From: Clostridia bacterium
GTDB lineage: Bacteria; Bacillota; Clostridia; TANB77; CAG-508
DNA length: 33,005 nucleotides
Direction: 5' to 3'
Assembly (NCBI GenBank): GCA_017625035.1
Contig: JAGALX010000022.1
Location: 1-33,005, forward strand
Shown piece by piece: positions 7,969 to 15,481 of this stretch. The notes under the pieces are model-generated. The model worked only from the letters and a program-made list of their open reading frames with translations, was not told the DNA's origin and searched no databases. The position numbers and the translations under genes are program-made. The first letter of the stretch is position 1, and each line of letters starts with the position of its first letter.

Positions 7969-8355
7969 TTATCTTTCCATTTCATTATTTAATGAATTTC
8001 TGACATCTTCTAACATATCTTCATCTATAACCTTATAGTCTTTTACAGATTCTTCTTCCTGTTGAAGCTTTACCAATCTATCAATTATATCTTCTCTTAC
8101 TTTTGGATCACATTTATTTAAAAACGGACCAAAAGTCGTAAGAATTGGATTTGATGAAGGATTTTGATAATCATAAACTTTCAAATCCACAACATATCCT
8201 AATTTATCATTTATATCAACTATAATGTCTGGTAAATCTTCATATCTTGCTACAACTTCTTCAGAGCCAGTATCTACATAAACTAAATGAACATTATTTT
8301 TTAATAATTCAACTATATCTTTCTCATTGTATTGTTTTAGTAGGGGTTGATTCAT
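7969..8355 (-). CDS. Transfer-operon protein of unknown function
   Basis: A 128-residue acidic soluble protein. It has a beta-strand-like central part (VHLVYVDTGSEEVVARYED and LGYVVDLKVYDY) and a helical C-terminal third (REDIIDRLVKLQQEEES). The end, NNEMER, is encoded by a sequence that also supplies GGAAAG for the VirD4 gene 2 nt downstream, so the two are translationally coupled. It overlaps the preceding small gene by 32 nt. No family recognised; its position suggests a role in mobilisation or regulation of transfer. Confidence 0.65.
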   Translation of the reverse strand: MNQPLLKQYNEKDIVELLKNNVHLVYVDTGSEEVVARYEDLPDIIVDINDKLGYVVDLKVYDYQNPSSNPILTTFGPFLNKCDPKVREDIIDRLVKLQQEEESVKDYKVIDEDMLEDVRNSLNNEMER

Positions 8356-8596
8356 TTTTTTCTTCTTCCTTTATAATACTTTCTAAAAATAATGTTTCAT
8401 TTTTTAACGAAATAACTAAAATCTTATAACACTCTTTTTCTAAATTATTTTTTGTATTTTTCATTTTAGTTTCATATTTACTTATTTCTTTGAAATTATT
8501 TTTAATTTTATTTTTTATTTCTAATAATAATTCATTGTATTTTGTAATCATATTTTGCATATTAGAAAATTCTATATTCAATTTTGAAAAATCCAT
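8324..8596 (-). CDS. Small coiled-coil protein
   Basis: A 90-residue protein beginning MDFSKLNIEFSNMQNMITKY. This start is preferred to a longer upstream version because GGAAAGG is 10-11 nt ahead and the longer version would overlap the previous gene. The sequence is lysine- and glutamate-rich and nearly all helical, with hydrophobic residues spaced as in a coiled coil (about residues 8-75). The function is unknown. Tightly packed transfer genes on both sides place it in the mobilisation part of the operon, possibly as a small partner of the coupling protein. Confidence 0.6.
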   Translation of the reverse strand: MDFSKLNIEFSNMQNMITKYNELLLEIKNKIKNNFKEISKYETKMKNTKNNLEKECYKILVISLKNETLFLESIIKEEEKNESTPTKTIQ

Positions 8597-8603
8597 TTTA
8601 TCA

Positions 8604-8969
8604 CTACCTTTCCAAATCATCTTTATCGTTTTCTTTCTCATATTCAATATAGTTATCAATATAGTCTTGTAATGCTATAGTTAAATCTTCATAATCTACA
8701 CAATTATAATTTACACCTGTTGAATCATCACAACTGATTACTATATTTTTTTCGTCTTTATCAAACTCTAAAACTATTTCAAAATTATCTTTTATCTTTG
8801 GGGATGGGTATTCATGATAATCCGTTGTTTCTAAATCGTTATAATCTAAAACAATTTCAGAGTCAGCATATTTTGTTGAAACAATTTCTAATGCCGTTTG
8901 ATAATCTTCAGCTTCAACTTCTACTACTCTACTTAATTTTTCTACAACTTCAACTTGATATTTCTTCAT
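8604..8969 (-). CDS. DpnD/PcfM-like protein
   Basis: A 121-residue acidic protein. The N-terminal 45 residues, KKYQVEVVEKLSRVVEVEAE followed by DYQTALEIV and EIVLDYNDL, match the DpnD/PcfM C-terminal-type domain, a small fold found in conjugative plasmids such as pCF10 and in restriction loci; its function is not established. The remainder (EFDKDEKNIVISCDDSTG and a helical, acidic tail) is not recognised. Start: ATG at 8969 with AGGTGA at proper distance, rather than a GTG three codons earlier. The C-terminal KDDLER is encoded by bases that also provide the ribosome site of the next gene. Confidence 0.7.
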   Translation of the reverse strand: MKKYQVEVVEKLSRVVEVEAEDYQTALEIVSTKYADSEIVLDYNDLETTDYHEYPSPKIKDNFEIVLEFDKDEKNIVISCDDSTGVNYNCVDYEDLTIALQDYIDNYIEYEKENDKDDLER

Positions 8970-9102
8970 CTTTTTCACCTACTTTCGTTAAATACATTCT
9001 TTTATGGTAAATTAATACATTATATATTTCTTTATCTTTTTCATATATTCTATATCTATTTCCCCAAAAATTAATCCATGCTTTTCTTATTTTCTTTAAC
9101 AT
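8950..9102 (-). CDS. Small basic protein (50 residues), hypothetical
   Basis: This ORF begins MLKKIRKAWINFWGNRYRIY and ends 20 nt inside the DpnD/PcfM-like gene; its start lies inside the preceding 45-residue ORF. It is basic and aromatic-rich with an amphipathic look. GGAGG is present but about 13 nt upstream of the ATG, longer than ideal. The tiling of overlapping small genes is typical of this operon. Moderate support only. Confidence 0.45.
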   Translation of the reverse strand: MLKKIRKAWINFWGNRYRIYEKDKEIYNVLIYHKRMYLTKVGEKDEEISS

Positions 9103-9208
9103 AACTTTGTTGTTCCTCCTCACGAGATATTCTTCCTGATACTACACATGCCGAATATAAAAACAAACAACATATAACTATCATTGCTATTATAAATATT
9201 TTTAACAT
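9071..9208 (-). CDS. Small membrane protein (45 residues) next to the relaxase
   Basis: Starts MLKIFIIAMIVICCLFLYSAC and ends with a charged tail containing ISREEEQQSY. Excellent GGAGG site 6 nt before ATG, 12 nt after the relaxase stop. The hydrophobic N-terminus ending in LYSAC is near a lipobox (Cys at 21) although tyrosine at -3 is not ideal; it may be a small lipoprotein or a single-span membrane peptide. No family assigned. Confidence 0.65.
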   Translation of the reverse strand: MLKIFIIAMIVICCLFLYSACVVSGRISREEEQQSYVKENKKSMD

Positions 9209-9219
9209 ACTTCCTCCGA

Positions 9220-10587
9220 TCATTTTGTAATGCAATTATCATAATTAAATAATTCACAAAACTTGTCTGCTGATTTTTGCATTTCATAATTAATATTTTT
9301 TAATGCTTTTTCCATTTGAGTTTTTGCATAAAATTTTGATGACTTACTATTTCCTTTAAAATAATTATCTAATACTTCCTTTCTTCTTTCTTTATCACTT
9401 ACACTTGTGTTCTGATTATTATTTAGATATGCTAGTTCTTGTATTAAATCTTCAATAGTAATTACATCTAATTGATTTTTATTTTTTACATACATATAAA
9501 CTTTATTATATTTATATAAAGAATGATTTACTATTGAATTAAAAATGTAACTATCAATATAGTTTTGTTTTCTCTCTACTATATTATTTTTTTGTATTAA
9601 TTCTTCTATGTTGTTATTTTCATTAAGTTCATCAAAATAACTATTTATTTTTTTTAAATCTTTATTAATGTCATGTTGACTTGCATATAAAATCGAATCA
9701 CTATCTTTAAACAAATAATATTTAATTTCTTTAGTTAATGATTTTATTTCATTCCCCAATTCATTATTTTTAATCGAATTATATTTGATTTTTAATGATG
9801 TATTATTATTTAACTCTCTATATTCTTTTAATTTGCAACCCAACTTTAAAATTTTTTCTTCTATCTCTATTTCATTTATATCTTTAAGAATAAAGTTTTT
9901 TTCTTTAGGATTAAAATATGATTTTAAATAATCAATATCTTCATTAGTTCTCTTTAGCAAAGGAGTAAAGACTTTTTCTCTTTCAATACATAACTCGATT
10001 AATCTTTTTAAATATCTTTGCTCGTCTTTTGTTATTTTTCCCTGTCTCCTATAATTTACTTTCTTATCACAATATAAATAATTGGGTTGTTTTTCTATGA
10101 AAGCTAAATGTATATGTGGATGCTTTTTATTTGTATGAACTGAAAAAACATAACTCATTTTTTTAACATCTTTAAATCCACAATATTTTAAAAATTGTGG
10201 CATTATCTCTTTAGCCATCTTTTGTTCTAAATCTTTAATTGAAATATTGTAGTTTAAATAATCAGATTTAAAACTAATTATTCCTTTCCACAAATTAGAT
10301 GACTCAATATATTTTTTATATTCTTCTTTTATTTTTTTTATATCTTTTTTATTTGCATATTGACCATTTTCTAAAACAAGATTAACATTTTCTCCTCTTG
10401 TATGTCCCATATAATATTCAAACATCCCAACTACATTTTTTTTTACATTTGAAAAATAATCAATCATTTCATCTACATCTTTTGTTCTATCTTCTTTATA
10501 ACCTAATGATTGAAACTTATTATCAATACTATTTAATGACAATAAATATTTGCAAGCAAAAACTACATTTGGACTTTTTTTACTCAT
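9220..10587 (-). CDS. Relaxase of the MobL/MobP2 type
   Basis: A 455-residue relaxase that nicks oriT and pilots the strand into the recipient. The three-histidine metal motif is plain at 151-164: HTNKKHPHIHLAF (H156, H158, H160). Upstream, LWKGIISFKSDY (99-110) fits the conserved block of MobP2/MobL relaxases, and YYMGHTRGE (58-66) may hold the catalytic tyrosine (inferred). The C-terminal 270 residues are lysine-rich and helical with no obvious helicase or primase domain. It overlaps by 8 nt the ribbon-helix-helix gene before it, and the dyad-rich candidate oriT lies 690 bp upstream, the usual organisation of a mobilisation module. Confidence 0.88.
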   Translation of the reverse strand: MSKKSPNVVFACKYLLSLNSIDNKFQSLGYKEDRTKDVDEMIDYFSNVKKNVVGMFEYYMGHTRGENVNLVLENGQYANKKDIKKIKEEYKKYIESSNLWKGIISFKSDYLNYNISIKDLEQKMAKEIMPQFLKYCGFKDVKKMSYVFSVHTNKKHPHIHLAFIEKQPNYLYCDKKVNYRRQGKITKDEQRYLKRLIELCIEREKVFTPLLKRTNEDIDYLKSYFNPKEKNFILKDINEIEIEEKILKLGCKLKEYRELNNNTSLKIKYNSIKNNELGNEIKSLTKEIKYYLFKDSDSILYASQHDINKDLKKINSYFDELNENNNIEELIQKNNIVERKQNYIDSYIFNSIVNHSLYKYNKVYMYVKNKNQLDVITIEDLIQELAYLNNNQNTSVSDKERRKEVLDNYFKGNSKSSKFYAKTQMEKALKNINYEMQKSADKFCELFNYDNCITK

Positions 10588-10912
10588 TAAATTTATTTAC
10601 ATCTTTATTTAATATTTCATTTAAACATTTATCTTCACTAGGTTCAGCATTTGATAGATAACCTTGATTTGCAAAATGATATGATGATATATCAAAATGC
10701 AGTTTTTGTTTTTTTGATATACTGATTAATTTATTTTCCAATTTAATTAAAGTCTTATGAATTTCTTCTATATAACTTATCTCTTTTGGTTGTTCTACAA
10801 CTTTTTTTAAAATATTACCAATTACTTTATTGGCAGATATATGATTTTCTTTTGCCACTAAATTAATTCTATCGTAAATGTAATCCTCTACTCTTACGGT
10901 TATCTTTTTCAT
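10580..10912 (-). CDS. Ribbon-helix-helix mobilisation accessory protein (MobC-like)
   Basis: A 110-residue protein. The first 45 residues are a ribbon-helix-helix: MKKITVRVEDYIYDRINLVA then HISANKVIGNILKKV. A helical region and polar tail follow. RHH proteins encoded directly before a relaxase normally bind oriT and help form the relaxosome. No strong ribosome site precedes the start, which is 6 nt after the stop of the small 10919-11074 gene, so translation is probably by coupling. Overlaps the relaxase start. Confidence 0.75.
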   Translation of the reverse strand: MKKITVRVEDYIYDRINLVAKENHISANKVIGNILKKVVEQPKEISYIEEIHKTLIKLENKLISISKKQKLHFDISSYHFANQGYLSNAEPSEDKCLNEILNKDVNKFNE

Positions 10913-10918
10913 AAACTA

Positions 10919-11074
10919 TTATAAAAGTTTAAATGGAATTAACTTAACTTCATCATCAGTTATTTTTATAAAATAATAAAGTGGTTCACTTTTATTTTCA
11001 TCTTTCTTTGGTTCTTCCTTTATAACTTTTTTTCCTATTATTTCTTGTGCAATTTTTTTAATCTTTGTTTTCAT
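10919..11074 (-). CDS. Small hypothetical protein (51 residues)
   Basis: MKTKIKKIAQEIIGKKVIKE, then a lysine/glutamate-rich stretch and a strand-rich end (PLYYFIKITDDEVKLIPF). AGAGG lies 6 nt before the ATG. It overlaps the end of the upstream RHH gene by 17 nt and stops just before the MobC-like start, so it fills an otherwise empty gap between two mobilisation genes. Function unknown. Confidence 0.65.
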   Translation of the reverse strand: MKTKIKKIAQEIIGKKVIKEEPKKDENKSEPLYYFIKITDDEVKLIPFKLL

Positions 11075-11273
11075 TGTTTACCTCTTTTCTAATATTTTTA
11101 TCTTGTTCTTCATAATATTTATCAAATTTATCTATATAAGTTTGATAACCCAAACTGATTATATAGTTAATCATTTTATTAAAACTCATATTATTTTTTA
11201 CTGCTAATAATTCTATTCTTGTTTTTAAATTATTATCAATTCGTATTGTTGTTCTCATTAAACCTTTAATCAT
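11058..11273 (-). CDS. Ribbon-helix-helix (Arc/CopG-type) DNA-binding protein
   Basis: A 71-residue protein: MRTTIRIDNNLKTRIELLAV (strand then helix), MSFNKMINYIISLGYQ (second helix) and a charged tail. The fold is a typical Arc/MetJ RHH. AGGAGG lies 5 nt before the ATG. It is the first gene after the candidate oriT and heads the mobilisation genes, so it probably binds dyads or TAGCCAC boxes in that gap as a repressor or relaxosome factor. Confidence 0.75.
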   Translation of the reverse strand: MIKGLMRTTIRIDNNLKTRIELLAVKNNMSFNKMINYIISLGYQTYIDKFDKYYEEQDKNIRKEVNNENKD

Positions 11274-11299
11274 ATTTCCTCCTGTTCTAAATTAACAAA

Positions 11300-11311
11300 G
11301 TAGCCACTTTT
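11300..11311. repeat. TAGCCAC box 1 (pairs with box 2)
   Basis: GTAGCCACTTTT, the perfect inverted partner of AAAAGTGGCTAC at 11468-11479. The two boxes bracket the candidate oriT core. Confidence 0.65.
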
Positions 11312-11314
11312 ATC

Positions 11315-11348
11315 AAAAAAGTAGTAAATTTTTTATTAAAAATACTAC
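11315..11348 (-). terminator. Terminator-like hairpin upstream of the mobilisation genes
   Basis: On the minus strand GTAGTATTTTT pairs with AAAAATTTACTAC (two-base bulge) and is followed by six T. It lies 42 nt before the RHH start, with little room for a promoter after it, so it may serve as an attenuator for the mobilisation operon. Confidence 0.5.
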
Positions 11349-11360
11349 ATATTTTTAATG

Positions 11361-11450
11361 GGCATAAGAAGAACGACACCACAATTTTATTTATCCCTTG
11401 TAATTACAGGGTAAATTTATGGTGTCTTACTATTTTTGCACTTGCAAAAA
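11361..11450. other. Candidate origin of transfer (oriT)
   Basis: The 279-bp gap between the M23 gene and the RHH genes holds nested dyads: outer GACACCA (11375-11381) with TGGTGTC (11420-11426), inner TTATCCCT with AGGGTAA, and a central palindrome TGTAATTACA. Next to it is TTTTTGCA-CT-TGCAAAAA (11433-11450). Location directly 5' of RHH and relaxase genes, absence of coding potential and dense inverted repeats are what is expected of an oriT. The nick site cannot be named from sequence; the GTTCTTCTTATGCCC stretch on the minus strand beside the outer dyad is a reasonable place. Confidence 0.6.
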
Positions 11451-11453
11451 TGA

Positions 11454-11545
11454 CCACTTTAAAATATAAAAGTGGCTACTCAATGTTGTTTTTACTTTAT
11501 TTATCAATGTTTTTTATGACTACATATATTTTTATTAGTGGCTAC
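11454..11545. repeat. TAGCCAC boxes 2 and 3 with a half-site
   Basis: AAAAGTGGCTAC (11468-11479) forms a dyad with CCACTTT (11454-11460) and a 12-bp inverted repeat with box 1. AGTGGCTAC recurs at 11537-11545 as a direct copy of box 2. Repeated sites around oriT suggest binding by an accessory protein or regulator. Confidence 0.6.
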
Positions 11546-11552
11546 CTATCTA

Positions 11553-12479
11553 TTAATATGGTAATGGTAATGCTTCCTGTGTTGGTTTATACTCCAGTTG
11601 ATTTGAATAATCACTAACTGAATTAAAATCTATTAATTGCATACCATCTATTAAATTCCAATTAGCATCAGCAACTTGATAATGCAAGTGATTACCTGTA
11701 CTATGACCAGTTGTTCCTACACTTGCTATCTCAGTCCAATGGCTAACAGAATCTCCAACTTTGACCTTTGCACTATTAGGATATAAGTGAGCATATGTTA
11801 CATAATAAGTTTCTGCATAATCTTGATCACACTTTAAAACTATTATGTTTCCTGTTTTATTTCCACTTTGGTCATATGGTATATTTTCATTTTGAGTATA
11901 TGTTACTTTGTGTACTGTGCCATTGCAAACTGAATACAAAGGAGTTTGGGCTGATGTAGCTAAATCCCACCCACTATGTACATTTTGTTCTCCATAAATA
12001 ATTCTTTGTTCATTATAAAAACTAGTAATTGTATAACTACTAGTCTTTAATGGAAAATTAAATAATGGTGTCGGCACAGACAAATATTCTTTATTACTTT
12101 CTATATTAGATGCAGTACAAGCACCCATATTTTTTACTCTCTCATCTTCACATACTACTGATATTTCTTTTTCGATTTTTCCAGTTGGATTTTGATTTAG
12201 TTGATAAAGTGTATCAAAAGTTAGACTTTGATCTTCTAAATAAAAATATAATAATCTTTGTAATGGAACATATCCATTTTTTATATATTTATTTGATGCT
12301 TGTTTAAATAAGTCTGCATATTCTGCATTATTTGATATTTTTTCTTTTGTAAGTTCAGCACCGAAAAAATCAAATATCATAAGAATACATATTAGAATAA
12401 CCATAATTGATGCTATTGTTAAAATTGAACTACTACCTATTATTTTAAGAATTAAATTATTCTTTTTTTTATTTTTCAT
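11553..12479 (-). CDS. Membrane-anchored M23 peptidoglycan endopeptidase
   Basis: A 308-residue protein that probably opens the wall for the conjugation channel, the role played by VirB1/CwlT-type hydrolases. One N-terminal membrane helix (about 12-38) is followed by a 100-residue linker domain and an M23 (LytM/lysostaphin-type) domain with HSGWD near 168-172, YAHL and GNHLHYQ near 264-270, giving the full zinc set H-x3-D and H-x-H. No NlpC/P60 or lytic transglycosylase domain is present, unlike the two-domain enzymes of Tn916-like elements. Starts with TAATG overlap on the 61-residue gene. Confidence 0.85.
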   Translation of the reverse strand: MKNKKKNNLILKIIGSSSILTIASIMVILICILMIFDFFGAELTKEKISNNAEYADLFKQASNKYIKNGYVPLQRLLYFYLEDQSLTFDTLYQLNQNPTGKIEKEISVVCEDERVKNMGACTASNIESNKEYLSVPTPLFNFPLKTSSYTITSFYNEQRIIYGEQNVHSGWDLATSAQTPLYSVCNGTVHKVTYTQNENIPYDQSGNKTGNIIVLKCDQDYAETYYVTYAHLYPNSAKVKVGDSVSHWTEIASVGTTGHSTGNHLHYQVADANWNLIDGMQLIDFNSVSDYSNQLEYKPTQEALPLPY

Positions 12480-12664
12480 TATTTATATTTATTAAATACT
12501 TTATAGTAATAGTCATTACCTTTTAACAATATTTCTTTAATTATTTCTATTGGAATTAAATCCAATAAGAAATCCATAAATGATTCATTTGCATCCTCAA
12601 ATTCTTCTTTATATGTTTTCTTAAATTTATTTCTAATAACTTTATCACTAACTACTTTTGTCAT
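12479..12664 (-). CDS. Small transfer-operon protein of unknown function
   Basis: A 61-residue protein, basic at the N-terminus (VIRNKFKKTYKEEF), with a hydrophobic amphipathic region (SFMDFLLDLIPIEIIKEILL) and an aromatic, basic tail. It overlaps by a few bases both VirB4 (upstream) and the M23 gene (downstream) through TAATG junctions. The fixed position between the ATPase and the hydrolase suggests a small structural or membrane-associated T4SS component. No family recognised. Confidence 0.65.
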   Translation of the reverse strand: MTKVVSDKVIRNKFKKTYKEEFEDANESFMDFLLDLIPIEIIKEILLKGNDYYYKVFNKYK

Positions 12665-15171
12665 TATTTAACTTCCTCTCCCATTAATTCTACTTCTATT
12701 GGTGTTGCCATTACTGCTAGTCTTAATCTTTTTTTTGAATTAATAGTAAGTAAAAATTCTCCCATTACTGCTTTCATCAAGAACTCTTTTTGAGTATCAG
12801 TAAGTGGATTCTGATAAAATAATTTTAAGTATGTCGTTAAATCATCTTCTTTAAGCATACCAACTAATTGATACTGACAATTATTAAAAATTGCAGTTGC
12901 ACTTCTTACTGATTCATCATCTCCAATAAAATCATGTATGCTTTGAGTAGCTGGCATAAATGCTCCATGATATTTTCTTATTCTTCTTGCAATTTGTTCA
13001 AATGTTAAAATTACTTCACTATCAGTATTTTTTAAATACAAATGAAATTCATCAATAACAATTCCAATATTTTGGATTTCTTTTTTATTACCTTTTTTAT
13101 CATTAATAATTTTATTACTAACGATTATATTATTTAAGTAAGTCAATAAATTTACTAATTGGGTTGTAATAATTCTTTTGTTTTTACTATACAATAAATC
13201 CTTTACATTAAATCCGATTAAGTTAGAATCAAGATTCACAGTTGTGTGTCCATTAAATAACATTGCATCAGTTCCTACTTTAAATCTATCTAACAATATT
13301 TCTAATTTATCTACAATTTTTAATTGTTCTGGATTAGTAATCATATTTCTATAATCTGGTAAGAAGTCTATTAAATCCGAAAATATTGGATAATCACTAT
13401 TTTCTAATTTTTCTAAACTAGATATTTTAGTATGTTTAGTTATCCCAAATCTTTTATATAATTTTTCAATCATATCAAGTAATACTACAACTTCACTTTC
13501 TTTTATTTCTTCAAAAGCACATTTGATAAATGTTTCTAATGAACCTAAATGCTTTGCTAGTGGACAATCATCATAATTAATTTTTTCTACTGCATCATCT
13601 TCTTTTTCTTCTCTATCACTTGGTAAAAATCTTACTTGTAATGGATTTATAATCCCACCGCTAGATGAATATAAATCAATGTACTCTCCTTTGTTTTGTG
13701 TAACCAGTTTTTTATATTCTCCTTCTGCATCAAAACAAATAATTTTATTACCACGATTTATTTCATTAATCATCATTTTCTTTAATGTAAAACTTTTACC
13801 TCCACCAGTTGAAGCAATTACTGCTAAATTTGATGATGGTCTTGTTGGATCTTTATGAAACATATCAAATATAATTGGTAAAGCAGTATGAATGTCAGTT
13901 CCCATCATATAACCTGTTTCATCATTAAAAGAAGTAATAGTTAATGGAAATGATGATGCTAATGTTAATGTAGGCATATACTGATGATAGTCTTCAAAAC
14001 CATTTTTGTTTATATCAAATGCTTGCCAACCTTCATATTGCCTCATTCTTGGAACATCAAGTTTAATTTGAAATACATCAGCAATTTTTCTTAACTCTTT
14101 TATTTTTTCTTCTCTTTCAATTTTTGTACCTTTAATAACAATAACAAAATCAACTTCTTTTATTTTTTCATCTCCATTTTTTATTTGTGTCATTAAAGCT
14201 TGAAAGTTTTCTTTCTCGGTATCCATTTGAGTTGCATCACTTAATTTTCTAGTAGATGTTCTTTCTGATAATAAAAATTCATAATTACTATCTAATCTTC
14301 TAACTAATTCATCAGTTGGAATTGTATCTTGAATATGGATACAACATCTTGCATCTGGAACATTAAACAATTCTTCAAAAAATAGTTCATCAATAAATGG
14401 TGGTATTTTTTTTATTGTAACTATTTGAACTTCATCACTATCAATATCCATATATCCCATATTTTCTTGCACAAAAAAAGGAGTTATTAATTCAATTAAA
14501 TCACTCCACATTAATTGCTCAATATTTGCAGTAGATAAATATAAATTAACTAAAAATTGATATATTTCTAATTTGTTAGTTATTTTTTGGATATTTAGTC
14601 TCGGTGTCATATTATAACACTGCATTTCTATTTCTTCTGTCATATGTTCTAAAATTTTATCATTATCACATATGATTACAAAATAATATCTACTAGTTGT
14701 TGTTAAATTTTCTCTTTCTAATCTTTCTAATCTTGAATATCTTTCTTCTAAAAAATTTATTTTATTTTCATCATCTGAAAACTTATTCATTAGTTCTTTA
14801 TAATAATCTTTATTTACATTCAAATCTATTTTATCATCTAGTTTATACATTCTTAAATTTAACCCTTTTATTTGATATAAATATTTTAATTGTGCAAAGA
14901 AATTATTTTTTTGGGTATTAGATGTTAGTGATAAATCAATTGCATCTACTGAATATATTCTTGCAACTTCTCCAGTCCTTAAATTTAATAGTCCTTCGTT
15001 AGTTACATCTTTAGCATTTGTAAAACTTTGAGAGTTCTTGAATTTATTTATTAATACCTTCTTTGTAATATATTGCTTATCTTTTTTAGATTTTCTTTTT
15101 ATAAATTTTTGAAGGAGTTTTTTTTCTTTTATTTTTTTCTTATCAACTTGCTCTTTACTCTTTGTTTTCAT
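12664..15171 (-). CDS. VirB4-family conjugation ATPase
   Basis: An 835-residue VirB4/TraE-type ATPase that powers assembly of the T4SS. The N-terminal half shows the usual VirB4 domain (GLLNLRTGEVARIYSVDAID at about 58-77 and TTTSRYYFVII). Walker A is ASTGGGKSFTL near 453-462; Walker B is IGIVIDEFHLYL near 700. Later blocks HGAFMPATQSIHDFI and IFNNCQYQLVGM are the conserved motifs C and D. Length is normal for Gram-positive VirB4. Overlaps PrgI by 17 nt; AAGGTGA lies a little far upstream of the start. Confidence 0.95.
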   Translation of the reverse strand: MKTKSKEQVDKKKIKEKKLLQKFIKRKSKKDKQYITKKVLINKFKNSQSFTNAKDVTNEGLLNLRTGEVARIYSVDAIDLSLTSNTQKNNFFAQLKYLYQIKGLNLRMYKLDDKIDLNVNKDYYKELMNKFSDDENKINFLEERYSRLERLERENLTTTSRYYFVIICDNDKILEHMTEEIEMQCYNMTPRLNIQKITNKLEIYQFLVNLYLSTANIEQLMWSDLIELITPFFVQENMGYMDIDSDEVQIVTIKKIPPFIDELFFEELFNVPDARCCIHIQDTIPTDELVRRLDSNYEFLLSERTSTRKLSDATQMDTEKENFQALMTQIKNGDEKIKEVDFVIVIKGTKIEREEKIKELRKIADVFQIKLDVPRMRQYEGWQAFDINKNGFEDYHQYMPTLTLASSFPLTITSFNDETGYMMGTDIHTALPIIFDMFHKDPTRPSSNLAVIASTGGGKSFTLKKMMINEINRGNKIICFDAEGEYKKLVTQNKGEYIDLYSSSGGIINPLQVRFLPSDREEKEDDAVEKINYDDCPLAKHLGSLETFIKCAFEEIKESEVVVLLDMIEKLYKRFGITKHTKISSLEKLENSDYPIFSDLIDFLPDYRNMITNPEQLKIVDKLEILLDRFKVGTDAMLFNGHTTVNLDSNLIGFNVKDLLYSKNKRIITTQLVNLLTYLNNIIVSNKIINDKKGNKKEIQNIGIVIDEFHLYLKNTDSEVILTFEQIARRIRKYHGAFMPATQSIHDFIGDDESVRSATAIFNNCQYQLVGMLKEDDLTTYLKLFYQNPLTDTQKEFLMKAVMGEFLLTINSKKRLRLAVMATPIEVELMGEEVK

Positions 15172-15469
15172 TTACTTCAATCACCTTCTCTTTCTTAATG
15201 TTATCTTTTTGATAAACAAATATTTTAGTTCTAAATATATATTGAAAAATTAATATTAATACTTTATACATTCTATTCTTTTTACTAACATTAATTGGCA
15301 ATAAACAAAAAACTCCAATCATCAAAAATATTAATGCTGGTATTTTTAATGGTGTAAAAGCAAATAAAACAATAAATATTATAATAATTGGTAAAGCTAT
15401 AATAATATCTGGTATTTCAATACCTTTAAAACCTAAATTTCTTTTTATTGATTTCACTGTTATATACAT
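15155..15469 (-). CDS. PrgI/VirB3-like membrane protein
   Basis: A 104-residue protein with two hydrophobic helices (about 22-41 and 43-60) forming the short membrane hairpin of VirB3/PrgI proteins, and a third weaker one near 70-82. GIEIPDIIIALPI resembles the opening of this family. A VirB3-type gene directly before VirB4 is the rule in T4SS operons. A strong AGGAGGTG site precedes the ATG. Confidence 0.75.
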   Translation of the reverse strand: MYITVKSIKRNLGFKGIEIPDIIIALPIIIIFIVLFAFTPLKIPALIFLMIGVFCLLPINVSKKNRMYKVLILIFQYIFRTKIFVYQKDNIKKEKVIEVNENKE

Positions 15470-15481
15470 TTAAAACACCTC

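Noticed and set aside
8324..8659. Longer version of the small coiled-coil gene starting at 8659
   Set aside because: It would overlap the DpnD/PcfM-like gene and lacks a ribosome site; ATG at 8596 has GGAAAGG.
11281..11552. CRISPR-like or iteron array
   Set aside because: The boxes are few, in mixed orientation and unevenly spaced; an oriT with accessory binding sites fits better.
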